From Methylococcaceae bacterium NSP1-1 (GTDB lineage Bacteria; Pseudomonadota; Gammaproteobacteria; Methylococcales; Methylomonadaceae), in assembly GCA_002256465.1 (NCBI GenBank), contig NQJG01000067.1, positions 1 to 5,373 of the forward strand: a stretch of 5,373 nt of DNA, written 5' to 3'. This document shows positions 1 to 5,373 of the stretch, in pieces. Position 1 is the first letter of the stretch. Every line of letters starts with the position of its first letter. Under the pieces are notes generated by a model. It was not told the origin of the DNA, did no database searches, and worked only from the letters and a program-made list of their open reading frames with translations. The position numbers and the translations under genes were made by a program.

Positions 1-32
1 AATTTATGGCTGAATTTGAACGCACCCATTAA
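1..32 (+). CDS. serC: Phosphoserine aminotransferase, 3' end only
   Basis: The third forward frame reads F-M-A-E-F-E-R-T-H followed by TAA at 30-32. The ending 'FMAEFER-(R/T)-H(G)' is the usual C-terminus of SerC, the PLP enzyme that converts 3-phosphohydroxypyruvate to 3-phosphoserine in serine synthesis and also acts in de novo PLP synthesis in many gammaproteobacteria. Only nine codons are visible, so the call rests on this short match plus position: serC directly precedes pheA in the Pseudomonas-type aromatic operon. The gap to the pheA ATG is 28 bp with no terminator, which supports co-transcription. The catalytic part of the gene lies outside the window. Confidence 0.8.
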   Translation, partial: FMAEFERTH

Positions 33-60
33 ACGGAATATATTAACGCAGAGCACAGCA

Positions 61-1146
61 ATGTCGTCAGTCACCCCCCTTTCTGAATTAAGAGACAAAA
101 TTGATGCAATCGATGAGCAAATATTGCAATTGATTAATCAGCGTGCGTCTTGCGCGATGGAAGTAGCCAAAACCAAAATTGCTCAAGGTGAGCAAGGTAC
201 TTTTTATCGCCCGGACCGAGAGGCATTGGTTTTAAGGCGAATTATGGACTTAAATCAGGGGCCCTTGTCTGATCATACCGCTGTGCGTTTCTTTAGAGAG
301 CTAATGTCTGCCTGCTTAGCTTTGGAAAAGCCAATGGATATTGCTTTTTTAGGCCCTGAAGGCACGTTTACTCAGCAAGCTGCATTTAAACACTTTGGTC
401 ATGCTGTTACGACGATCCCCGCTACAACGATAAACGAGATATTTAGCGCTGTGGAAAGTGGTTGCTGTCAGTTTGGTGTGGTTCCGGTTGAAAATTCTAC
501 TGAGGGTGTCATTAGTTACACATTGGACAGATTTTTGACTTCACCGTTAAAAATATGCGGTGAAGTTGAAATCAGAGTGCATCATAATCTGATGGGGCAC
601 GCAACAAGTCTGGCTGAAATCACTGAGGTTTTTTCTCATCAACAATCGCTGGCTCAGTGTCGGCAGTGGCTGGATAAGTATATGCCTCATGTCCGGTTAA
701 GTGCGGTCAATAGTAATGCAGAAGCAGCACGATTGGCGTCGCTCAATAAACAAACCGCAGCGATTGCGGGTATTGTTGCGGCTGAGGTTTATAATTTAAC
801 GATTATTAAAAAAAATATTGAGGACGAGCCCAATAACACCACCCGCTTTATCATTATTGGGCAACAATCACCGTCACCCACGGGCAACGATAAAACCTCA
901 CTGGTCGTTTCTACGGGTAACCAGCCTGGAGCTCTACATAAAATTCTTGAGCCTTTCGCAAAATTGGGCATAGGCATGGCTTACATTGAGTCCAGGCCTT
1001 CACGTCAGGGTTTATGGGATTATGTTTTTTTTATTGATATAGAAGGTCATAGTGAAGATAAGATTATTACTCAGGCTTTAGATATTGTGAAAGACAACGT
1101 TAAAATGTTCAAATTATTGGGTTCTTATCCTAAAGCTGTCCTATAA
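61..1146 (+). CDS. pheA: Bifunctional chorismate mutase / prephenate dehydratase (P-protein)
   Basis: A cytoplasmic enzyme that converts chorismate to prephenate and then to phenylpyruvate for phenylalanine synthesis. With the ATG at 61 the product has 361 residues, close to the family's usual length. Residues about 7-90 form an AroQ-type chorismate mutase domain with R11, R28, K39 and a D52-R53-E54 triplet that match the substrate-binding pattern of the E. coli enzyme. The dehydratase domain begins near residue 92 with LGPEGTFT (97-104) and has the PVENSTEG signature (142-149) and the T261-R262-F263 catalytic motif. A C-terminal ACT domain (about 278-350) carries GAL (290-292) and ESRP (310-313), the phenylalanine-binding motifs, so feedback inhibition by phenylalanine is expected. 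The ATG at 61 is preferred over a TTG at 16 because the TTG lies inside the serC reading frame; a modest GAG (51-53) sits 7 nt upstream of the ATG. It lies 28 bp after serC and 56 bp before hisC. Confidence 0.96.
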   Translation: MSSVTPLSELRDKIDAIDEQILQLINQRASCAMEVAKTKIAQGEQGTFYRPDREALVLRRIMDLNQGPLSDHTAVRFFRELMSACLALEKPMDIAFLGPEGTFTQQAAFKHFGHAVTTIPATTINEIFSAVESGCCQFGVVPVENSTEGVISYTLDRFLTSPLKICGEVEIRVHHNLMGHATSLAEITEVFSHQQSLAQCRQWLDKYMPHVRLSAVNSNAEAARLASLNKQTAAIAGIVAAEVYNLTIIKKNIEDEPNNTTRFIIIGQQSPSPTGNDKTSLVVSTGNQPGALHKILEPFAKLGIGMAYIESRPSRQGLWDYVFFIDIEGHSEDKIITQALDIVKDNVKMFKLLGSYPKAVL

Positions 1147-1154
1147 CTAGTTAT
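1143..1154. repeat. 12-bp perfect palindrome at the pheA stop codon
   Basis: ATAACTAGTTAT reads the same on both strands and spans the TAA stop of pheA (1144-1146) and the first bases of the pheA-hisC gap. It has no loop and no T-run after it, so it is not a classic terminator. It could be an operator-like site or chance in AT-rich DNA; nothing else in the window repeats it. Confidence 0.35.
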
Positions 1155-1202
1155 GTACATCAATCTCGCTACGATAATATTCTATTCCGCACATAAAAAG
1201 CC

Positions 1203-2315
1203 ATGAACAACACAGATAAAATCTATAATCTTGCGGTAGCGGGAGTTCAGCAGCTTATTCCGTATAAGGCGGGCAAGCCGATTGAAGAGCTTGAACGCGA
1301 ACTGGGGCTTACCCAGGTTATCAAACTGGCTTCCAATGAGAATCCTTTAGGCCCTGGAAAAAAAGCTTTGACAGCTATTCAGGCAGCTTTGCCATTGTTG
1401 GCCCTGTATCCCGATGGCAGCGGCTTTACGCTTAAACAGGCATTAGCCGAGAAATATGCTGTCGATGTGAGCCAGATAACTCTGGGTAATGGGTCTAATG
1501 AAATTCTGGAACTGGTAGCCAGGGCATTTTTAACCCCGGAACACGAAGTTGTTTTTTCACAACACGCTTTTGCAGTGTATCCTATTGTAACTCAAGCTGT
1601 CGGTGCTACTGCCGTAGTTGTGCCTGCATTGAATTATGGTCACGATTTGGATGCTATGCTACAAGCAGTGAACGCAAAAACCCGTTTGGTGTTTATCGCA
1701 AATCCCAATAATCCAACGGGTACTTTGTTAAGCCAGGCGAGTTTGGAGCGTTTCATTAATGCATTGCCTGACACGTGTGTTTGTGTGCTTGATGAAGCCT
1801 ATTTTGAATTTGTTAGCAGTGTTGAGTCGATCAATTCTATTGATTGGTTAAAAAAATTCCCAAATTTATTAATTACACGAACTTTTTCGAAGGCTTATGG
1901 GTTGGCTGGGTTACGCATGGGTTATGGATTATCCAGCCCGGAGATGGCCGATATTCTTAATCGGGTGCGGCAGCCATTTAATAATAATACGTTGGCTTTA
2001 GTTGCGGCAGAAGCAGCTTTGGGTGATGACGAACATTTGCAACAGACCATTACTATAAATGCACTGGGTATGCAACAATTGACAAACGGCTTTAAAAATT
2101 TGGGTCTGGAATGGATTCCGTCAGCAGGAAATTTCGTTTCAGTGGATTTAAAACAAGCGGGACAACCTATTTATGAAGCCTTGTTACGCAAGGGTGTTAT
2201 AGTCAGGCCCATAGGTAATTATGAATTACCTCATCATTTACGCATTAGCATAGGCACAGCGGCAGAAAATCAACTATTTCTCCAGGCTTTAACCGAAACA
2301 CTGGCCGATGTTTAA
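1203..2315 (+). CDS. hisC: Histidinol-phosphate aminotransferase (HisC2-type, possibly also aromatic aminotransferase)
   Basis: A cytoplasmic fold-type I PLP aminotransferase of 370 residues, normal for the family. It exchanges the amino group between glutamate and imidazole-acetol phosphate in histidine synthesis. Visible landmarks are KLASNENPLGP (41-51), ANPNNPTG (166-173), LDEAY with the PLP-contacting D197 and Y200, TFSKAYGLAGLRMGY with the Schiff-base lysine K230 and phosphate-binding R238, and HLRISIG with the substrate-binding R347. The N-terminal pattern AVAGVQQLIPYKAGKPIEEL resembles the HisC2 paralogue found in the Pseudomonas aromatic operon. No strong Shine-Dalgarno precedes the ATG (only AAAAAGCC), but this start fits the family's N-terminus. 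It overlaps the next gene by 8 bp. Its place between pheA and tyrA suggests that it also transaminates aromatic keto acids, as known for some HisC proteins; this is inferred from context, not from a diagnostic residue. Confidence 0.94.
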   Translation: MNNTDKIYNLAVAGVQQLIPYKAGKPIEELERELGLTQVIKLASNENPLGPGKKALTAIQAALPLLALYPDGSGFTLKQALAEKYAVDVSQITLGNGSNEILELVARAFLTPEHEVVFSQHAFAVYPIVTQAVGATAVVVPALNYGHDLDAMLQAVNAKTRLVFIANPNNPTGTLLSQASLERFINALPDTCVCVLDEAYFEFVSSVESINSIDWLKKFPNLLITRTFSKAYGLAGLRMGYGLSSPEMADILNRVRQPFNNNTLALVAAEAALGDDEHLQQTITINALGMQQLTNGFKNLGLEWIPSAGNFVSVDLKQAGQPIYEALLRKGVIVRPIGNYELPHHLRISIGTAAENQLFLQALTETLADV

Positions 2316-4503
2316 TCGGCTTTGCGTTATCGGTGTTGGCTTAATTGGCGGGTCTATCGCCCGTGCCGCAAGACAGCATGGATTAAGCAAAAGCGTTGTG
2401 GGATATGGTCGTCAGCAGGATATACATAACCTGGAGACTGCAAAACGACTAGGCGTTATTGATGAATTTTATTTGCAGATAGAAGATGCTGTTAAAGGCG
2501 CTGATTGCGTTGTTATTGCGACACCTGTTGCGTCTATCGAAAGCATATTTGCATTGCTTGAGCCGTTTTGGTCTGAACATACGATTTATACAGACGTAGG
2601 TAGTACCAAGGGTAGTGTTGTCTCAGCTGCACAGCGTGTTTTTGGGGTGGTGCCGGATAATTTGGTTCTAGCTCATCCAATTGCGGGGGCGGAGCGAAGT
2701 GGTGTAGAGGCCTCGGTAGATGATTTATTTCTGAATAAACGTCTGATTATTACCCCTCTCAGTAATACCCGCACAGAAGCCATGCATAAAATTCAATGTT
2801 TTTGGGAGTGGTGCGGGTCTTTGGTATCGGTGATGGATGTAAAACACCATGATGCGGTATTGGCAGCCACCAGCCATTTGCCTCATATCCTTGCCTTTGC
2901 TTTAGTGGATATGCTGGGTCATAAAGATGAAAAAAGTGAAATTTTTAAATATGCAGCGAGCGGTTTTAGAGATTTTACGCGGATTGCATCTAGCGACCCG
3001 ACCATGTGGCGGGATATTTGTTCGGCCAATAAAAATGAAATAATTCCGTTGATTCAACAGACGAGGGAGCAACTGGATAAAATACAGTGCTTGTTGGAAA
3101 ATGAGGATAGCCAGCAGCTTTTTGCAATCTTTGCGTATGCCAACACTGCACGGCAGCGCTTTCTTAATCAGTTTGAAGGTAATATGTCAAAATCAATCAC
3201 ATTTCAGGTGCAACCAGGCGGTACGTTACAAGGTGAAGCGCGAGTACCAGGTGATAAATCCATGTCGCATCGTTCTGTGATGCTGGGATCATTAGCTGAA
3301 GGTGTTACTCACGTTAAAGGATTTCTCGAAGCCGAAGATGCTTTGGCAACATTACAAGCATTTCGTGACATGGGTGTTGAAATTGAAGGACCAGTTAATG
3401 GCTGTCTTACTATTCATGGCGTTGGCAAGCATGGTTTAAAAGCACCTAAAAATGAGCTGTATCTTGGTAACTCGGGTACGTCCATGCGATTGCTGAGCGG
3501 ATTATTGGCTGGGCAATCGTTCAATTCTGTGTTAACTGGTGATAAGTCCCTATCCGGTAGGCCGATGAAGCGGGTCACCGAGCCATTAGTAGCAATGGGG
3601 GCCGAGATAAAAACCACTGAAAAAGGAACGGCGCCACTATATATTACCGGCAAGGCAGGACAACTAAAGGGTATAGATTATGTTATGCCAATGGCAAGCG
3701 CGCAGGTAAAATCCTGTTTGTTGCTGGCAGGCATGTATGCCGAAGGAGAAACCAGTGTAACTGAGCCTGCACCGACACGCGATCACACTGAACGAATGCT
3801 GTCCGGATTTTGCTATCCCGTCAAAAAACAAGGTAGCAAAGTTACTATTACTGCTAAGGGAGATTTAAAGGCGACGGATATTGATGTGCCCAGTGACATT
3901 TCCTCGGCGGCATTCTTTTTAGTCGGAGCCTCAATTGCACCAGGTTCTGATTTATTGTTAAAACATGTAGGTATTAATCCTACTCGTACGGGTGTTATTG
4001 ATATTCTCAGATTAATGGGTGCGAACATTGAAGTGCTTAATGAGCGCGTCGTTGGTGGTGAGCCGGTTGCCGATCTGCATGTTGTTTACAGTCCACTAAA
4101 AGGCATAGATATTCCTGAAGAATTAGTGCCATTGGCTATTGATGAATTCCCGGTACTATTTGTTGCAGCGGCATGCGCAAAAGGACAAACCCGATTAAGC
4201 GGTGCGGAAGAGCTTAGAGTTAAAGAATCAGACCGGATTCAGGTGATGGCAGACGGTTTGCAAATTTTGGGTGTGGACGCACAGCCGACAGTGGATGGTA
4301 TGATTATTCAGGGAGGAACAATAGGTGGGGGGGTAGTGACATCACATGGTGATCATCGCATTGCTATGTCTTTTTCAATTGCAGGATTGCGTGCCAATGC
4401 GCCGATTACCATTCTGGATTGTGCTAATGTAAACACCTCTTTTCCCGAGTTTAAAGATTTGGTAAAACAACTCGGGCTGGCTTTGGTCTGCGAGGAATCC
4501 TGA
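2308..4503 (+). CDS. tyrA-aroA: Fused prephenate/arogenate dehydrogenase - EPSP synthase (TyrA::AroA)
   Basis: One 731-residue open frame joins two enzymes. Residues 1 to about 292 are TyrA, which oxidatively decarboxylates prephenate or arogenate towards tyrosine: Rossmann motif GVGLIGGS (9-16), DVGSTKG (96-102), HPIAGAERSG with catalytic H123, SHLPH (189-193) and FRDFTR (220-225). From M293 onward is a full-length AroA of 439 residues, which joins PEP to shikimate-3-phosphate: GDKSMSHR with K317 and R322, LGNSGTSMR (386-394), SAQVK (464-468), RDHTE (491-495), NPTR (557-560), the catalytic D612, RVKESDR with K639, E640 and R643, and GDHR with R684. These are class II EPSP synthase motifs. 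No separate linker is evident. The start overlaps the hisC stop by 8 bp, and the Rossmann motif at residue 9 leaves no room for a later start. The stop overlaps the cmk start. The fusion is known in Pseudomonas and relatives. Confidence 0.96.
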   Translation: MFNRLCVIGVGLIGGSIARAARQHGLSKSVVGYGRQQDIHNLETAKRLGVIDEFYLQIEDAVKGADCVVIATPVASIESIFALLEPFWSEHTIYTDVGSTKGSVVSAAQRVFGVVPDNLVLAHPIAGAERSGVEASVDDLFLNKRLIITPLSNTRTEAMHKIQCFWEWCGSLVSVMDVKHHDAVLAATSHLPHILAFALVDMLGHKDEKSEIFKYAASGFRDFTRIASSDPTMWRDICSANKNEIIPLIQQTREQLDKIQCLLENEDSQQLFAIFAYANTARQRFLNQFEGNMSKSITFQVQPGGTLQGEARVPGDKSMSHRSVMLGSLAEGVTHVKGFLEAEDALATLQAFRDMGVEIEGPVNGCLTIHGVGKHGLKAPKNELYLGNSGTSMRLLSGLLAGQSFNSVLTGDKSLSGRPMKRVTEPLVAMGAEIKTTEKGTAPLYITGKAGQLKGIDYVMPMASAQVKSCLLLAGMYAEGETSVTEPAPTRDHTERMLSGFCYPVKKQGSKVTITAKGDLKATDIDVPSDISSAAFFLVGASIAPGSDLLLKHVGINPTRTGVIDILRLMGANIEVLNERVVGGEPVADLHVVYSPLKGIDIPEELVPLAIDEFPVLFVAAACAKGQTRLSGAEELRVKESDRIQVMADGLQILGVDAQPTVDGMIIQGGTIGGGVVTSHGDHRIAMSFSIAGLRANAPITILDCANVNTSFPEFKDLVKQLGLALVCEES
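3175..3186 (+). promoter_or_regulatory. Possible internal ribosome-binding site and ATG for free AroA
   Basis: GAAGGT (3175-3180) is followed after 3 nt by an in-frame ATG (3184-3186). That ATG begins MSKSITFQVQPGG, exactly where a free-standing AroA would start, and would give a 439-residue protein. The spacing is shorter than ideal, so translation from here may be weak or absent. It may simply be the remnant of the ancestral aroA start left after the two genes fused. Confidence 0.35.
4492..4495 (+). promoter_or_regulatory. Shine-Dalgarno of cmk within the aroA 3' end
   Basis: GAGG, continuing as GAGGAA, lies 7 nt upstream of the cmk ATG and inside the last codons of tyrA::aroA. It is the clearest ribosome-binding site in the window. 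Together with the TGATG stop/start overlap it confirms the cmk start and points to translational coupling. Confidence 0.7.
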
Positions 4504-5159
4504 TGCATATTCCCGTTTTAACGATTGATGGCCCGAGCGGGGCTGGTAAAGGTACAGTCAGTCGTTTGGTAGCTAAAAAACTGGGCTGGAATTATTTGGA
4601 CAGTGGTTCTATTTATCGATCATTGGCTATCGCGTTGCAAAATGACTTAGTTGATTTAACAAATGTAAGTGAGATTATTAATGTAGCGCAAGTTATGGCG
4701 TTAGAATTCGAGTGTGGTGATGAACTGGTTGTTAAGCTCAATGGCGAGGACATCACTGGCCGATTAGGTCTTGAAAGTACCGGCAACGTTGCTTCACAGA
4801 TTGCCGCACTGCCTGACGTCAGGCGGGTGTTATTGCAGAAACAGCAAGATTTCAAACAAGCGCCTGGATTGGTTGCTGATGGTCGTGATATGGGTACAGT
4901 CGTTTTTCCAGATGCTGAATATAAAGTGTTTTTAACGGCTAGCGCAGCAAAAAGAGCCGAAAGACGATATAAACAGTTGATAGAAAAAGAAATTGATGCT
5001 AATCTTATAAAAATAACCAATGAAATAGAAGAACGCGATCGCCGCGATATGGAACGTACAATCGCTCCATTAGCGATGGCGATTGATGCGCTTTACATTG
5101 ATTCTTCAGACATGACAATAGATGCTGTGGTTGAGGAAGTTCTGAATTTAATCCGTTAA
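4503..5159 (+). CDS. cmk: Cytidylate kinase
   Basis: A cytoplasmic nucleoside monophosphate kinase that phosphorylates CMP and dCMP with ATP. The 218 residues match the bacterial Cmk family, which is somewhat longer than adenylate-kinase-like core enzymes because of a CMP-binding insert. The P-loop GPSGAGKGT occupies 10-18 with K16. YLDSGSIYR (31-39) holds S34 and R39, and S98, R107/R108 and ADGRDMGT (125-132, with R128 and D129) complete the CMP pocket known from E. coli Cmk. The arginine-rich LID includes R154/R155 and ERDRRDMERTIAPL (177-190). The ATG overlaps the previous stop codon as TGATG and has a good GAGG site. Cmk upstream of rpsA is a very widely conserved proteobacterial pairing. 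Confidence 0.97.
   Translation: MHIPVLTIDGPSGAGKGTVSRLVAKKLGWNYLDSGSIYRSLAIALQNDLVDLTNVSEIINVAQVMALEFECGDELVVKLNGEDITGRLGLESTGNVASQIAALPDVRRVLLQKQQDFKQAPGLVADGRDMGTVVFPDAEYKVFLTASAAKRAERRYKQLIEKEIDANLIKITNEIEERDRRDMERTIAPLAMAIDALYIDSSDMTIDAVVEEVLNLIR
5092..5119 (+). promoter_or_regulatory. Weak candidate sigma-70 promoter for rpsA inside cmk
   Basis: TTTACA (5092-5097) and GACAAT (5114-5119) are separated by 16 bp, giving 5/6 and 4/6 matches to the -35 and -10 consensus. rpsA is strongly expressed in other gammaproteobacteria from its own promoters as well as by read-through from upstream, so a promoter near the cmk 3' end is expected. Matches of this quality occur by chance in AT-leaning DNA, so this is only a suggestion. 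Confidence 0.22.
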
Positions 5160-5173
5160 GGGTTTTTGTGTGG

Positions 5174-5200
5174 CCGCATTGTTAAGGTGTGGTTTTTTTT
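5174..5200 (+). terminator. Terminator-like hairpin with eight T's between cmk and rpsA
   Basis: CCGCATT (5174-5180) can pair with GGTGTGG (5186-5192) around the loop GTTAA, and TTTTTTTT follows directly (5193-5200). This is the layout of an intrinsic terminator 15 bp after the cmk stop. The stem is weak because three of its seven pairs are G-U. Only 55 bp remain before the rpsA start, too little for a comfortable promoter plus leader, so complete termination here would leave rpsA poorly expressed. A partial terminator/attenuator, or a U-rich S1-binding stretch in the rpsA leader, is equally possible. Confidence 0.42.
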
Positions 5201-5216
5201 AACTTTGATAAAGAAA

Positions 5217-5246
5217 AGGTTTGTTCGAGTTTCGACAAACTTGGGA
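5217..5246 (+). promoter_or_regulatory. rpsA leader hairpin directly beside a weak Shine-Dalgarno
   Basis: GTTTGT (5219-5224) pairs with ACAAAC (5235-5240), and CGA (5226-5228) pairs with TCG (5232-5234) around a 3-nt loop, with one bulged T. A5217-T5242 and a G-U pair at 5218/5241 extend the base. The only ribosome-binding candidate, GGGA (5243-5246), begins right after the stem, 9 nt before the rpsA ATG. A folded leader with a poor Shine-Dalgarno is the known basis of S1 autogenous translational control in gammaproteobacteria, so the same role is inferred here. The fold was worked out by eye, without energy calculation. Confidence 0.5.
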
Positions 5247-5255
5247 AATAATAAA

Positions 5256-5373
5256 ATGAGCGAAAGCTTTGCTACATTACTCGAAGAAAGTTTAACCAAG
5301 ACCAAAATGAGTCCTGGTGCCATGTTGATGGGTACAGTGATTGATATCGAAAATGATATGATTATCGTCAGTA
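5256..5373 (+). CDS. rpsA: 30S ribosomal protein S1, N-terminal part
   Basis: The first 39 codons are present and the gene runs off the window end. The product starts MSESFATLLEESL, and PGAMLMGTVIDIENDMIIV (20-38) matches the beginning of the first S1/OB-fold domain, where the family has 'pG-x-(i/l)-x-G-x-V-x-x-I-x-x-D-x-v-x-V'. S1 binds mRNA on the 30S subunit and helps initiate translation on structured or weak-Shine-Dalgarno messages; the full protein normally has several such repeats. The start follows a 96-bp leader after cmk that holds a T8 hairpin and an SD-adjacent hairpin. Position after cmk strongly supports the identification. The number of S1 domains cannot be judged from this fragment. 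Confidence 0.95.
   Translation, partial: MSESFATLLEESLTKTKMSPGAMLMGTVIDIENDMIIVS

Noticed and set aside
16..60. TTG start of pheA at 16, adding 15 residues
   Set aside because: It lies within the last codons of serC, lacks a ribosome-binding site, and the extra residues precede the normal PheA N-terminus. ATG at 61 gives a standard 361-residue protein.
1143..1160. Terminator after pheA
   Set aside because: The palindrome has no loop, no GC-rich stem and no T-run, and the downstream gene belongs to the same operon.
3150..3200. tyrA-aroA fusion as an assembly or sequencing frameshift
   Set aside because: Both domains are complete and in frame with no homopolymer at the junction, and the same fusion is known in Pseudomonas and relatives.
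4613..5020. 135-residue antisense open frame within cmk
   Set aside because: It lies wholly opposite a well-conserved gene, shows a low-complexity composition rich in Ser, Thr, Asn and Ala, and has no recognisable domain. It is a shadow of the cmk codons, as are the shorter antisense frames opposite pheA and aroA.
5155..5187. GTTAAGG direct repeat (5155-5161 and 5181-5187)
   Set aside because: Only two 7-bp copies, one of which overlaps the cmk stop codon; this is expected by chance and no third copy was seen.
1..5373. Novel system, mobile element, CRISPR array, tRNA or rRNA
   Set aside because: More than 95% of the window is explained by conserved housekeeping genes; no inverted terminal repeats, transposase, repeat-spacer pattern or RNA gene was seen.

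Overview
This window is a compact, one-strand housekeeping gene block from a bacterium that is most likely a gammaproteobacterium. The order serC (last codons) - pheA - hisC - tyrA::aroA - cmk - rpsA (first codons) is the mixed-function aromatic 'supraoperon' known from Pseudomonas and relatives, and the fused tyrA::aroA gene is also characteristic of part of that class. The sequence looks somewhat AT-leaning by eye (not counted), so a high-GC Pseudomonas is unlikely. A methanotroph-like (Methylococcales) or similar moderate-GC gammaproteobacterium would fit, but that is a guess.

Layout, all on the + strand: the last nine codons and stop of serC (1-32); a 28-bp gap; pheA (61-1146), a chorismate mutase/prephenate dehydratase with a C-terminal ACT domain; a 56-bp gap; hisC (1203-2315), a PLP-dependent aminotransferase; the fused tyrA::aroA (2308-4503), overlapping hisC by 8 bp; cmk (4503-5159), overlapping the fusion by one base as TGATG; a 96-bp untranslated stretch holding a hairpin followed by eight T's and a second hairpin beside a weak ribosome-binding site; and the first 39 codons of rpsA (5256-5373, cut by the window end).

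How the genes work together: AroA makes EPSP, which chorismate synthase (not here) converts to chorismate. PheA turns chorismate into prephenate and then phenylpyruvate. TyrA oxidises prephenate (or arogenate) towards tyrosine. HisC does a histidine-pathway transamination and may also do the final aromatic transamination. SerC supplies serine and, with PLP, links to cofactor metabolism. Cmk recycles CMP/dCMP, and rpsA encodes ribosomal protein S1. The overlaps from hisC through cmk indicate one translationally coupled transcript, whereas the cmk-rpsA gap looks like a regulatory boundary.

I see no mobile element, CRISPR array, tRNA or rRNA, and no sign of a previously undescribed system. The most useful points are the read-through fusion that keeps an apparent internal AroA start codon, the class II EPSP synthase motifs combined with a glycine at the glyphosate-discriminating position, the cofactor-specificity residues of TyrA, and the structured rpsA leader.
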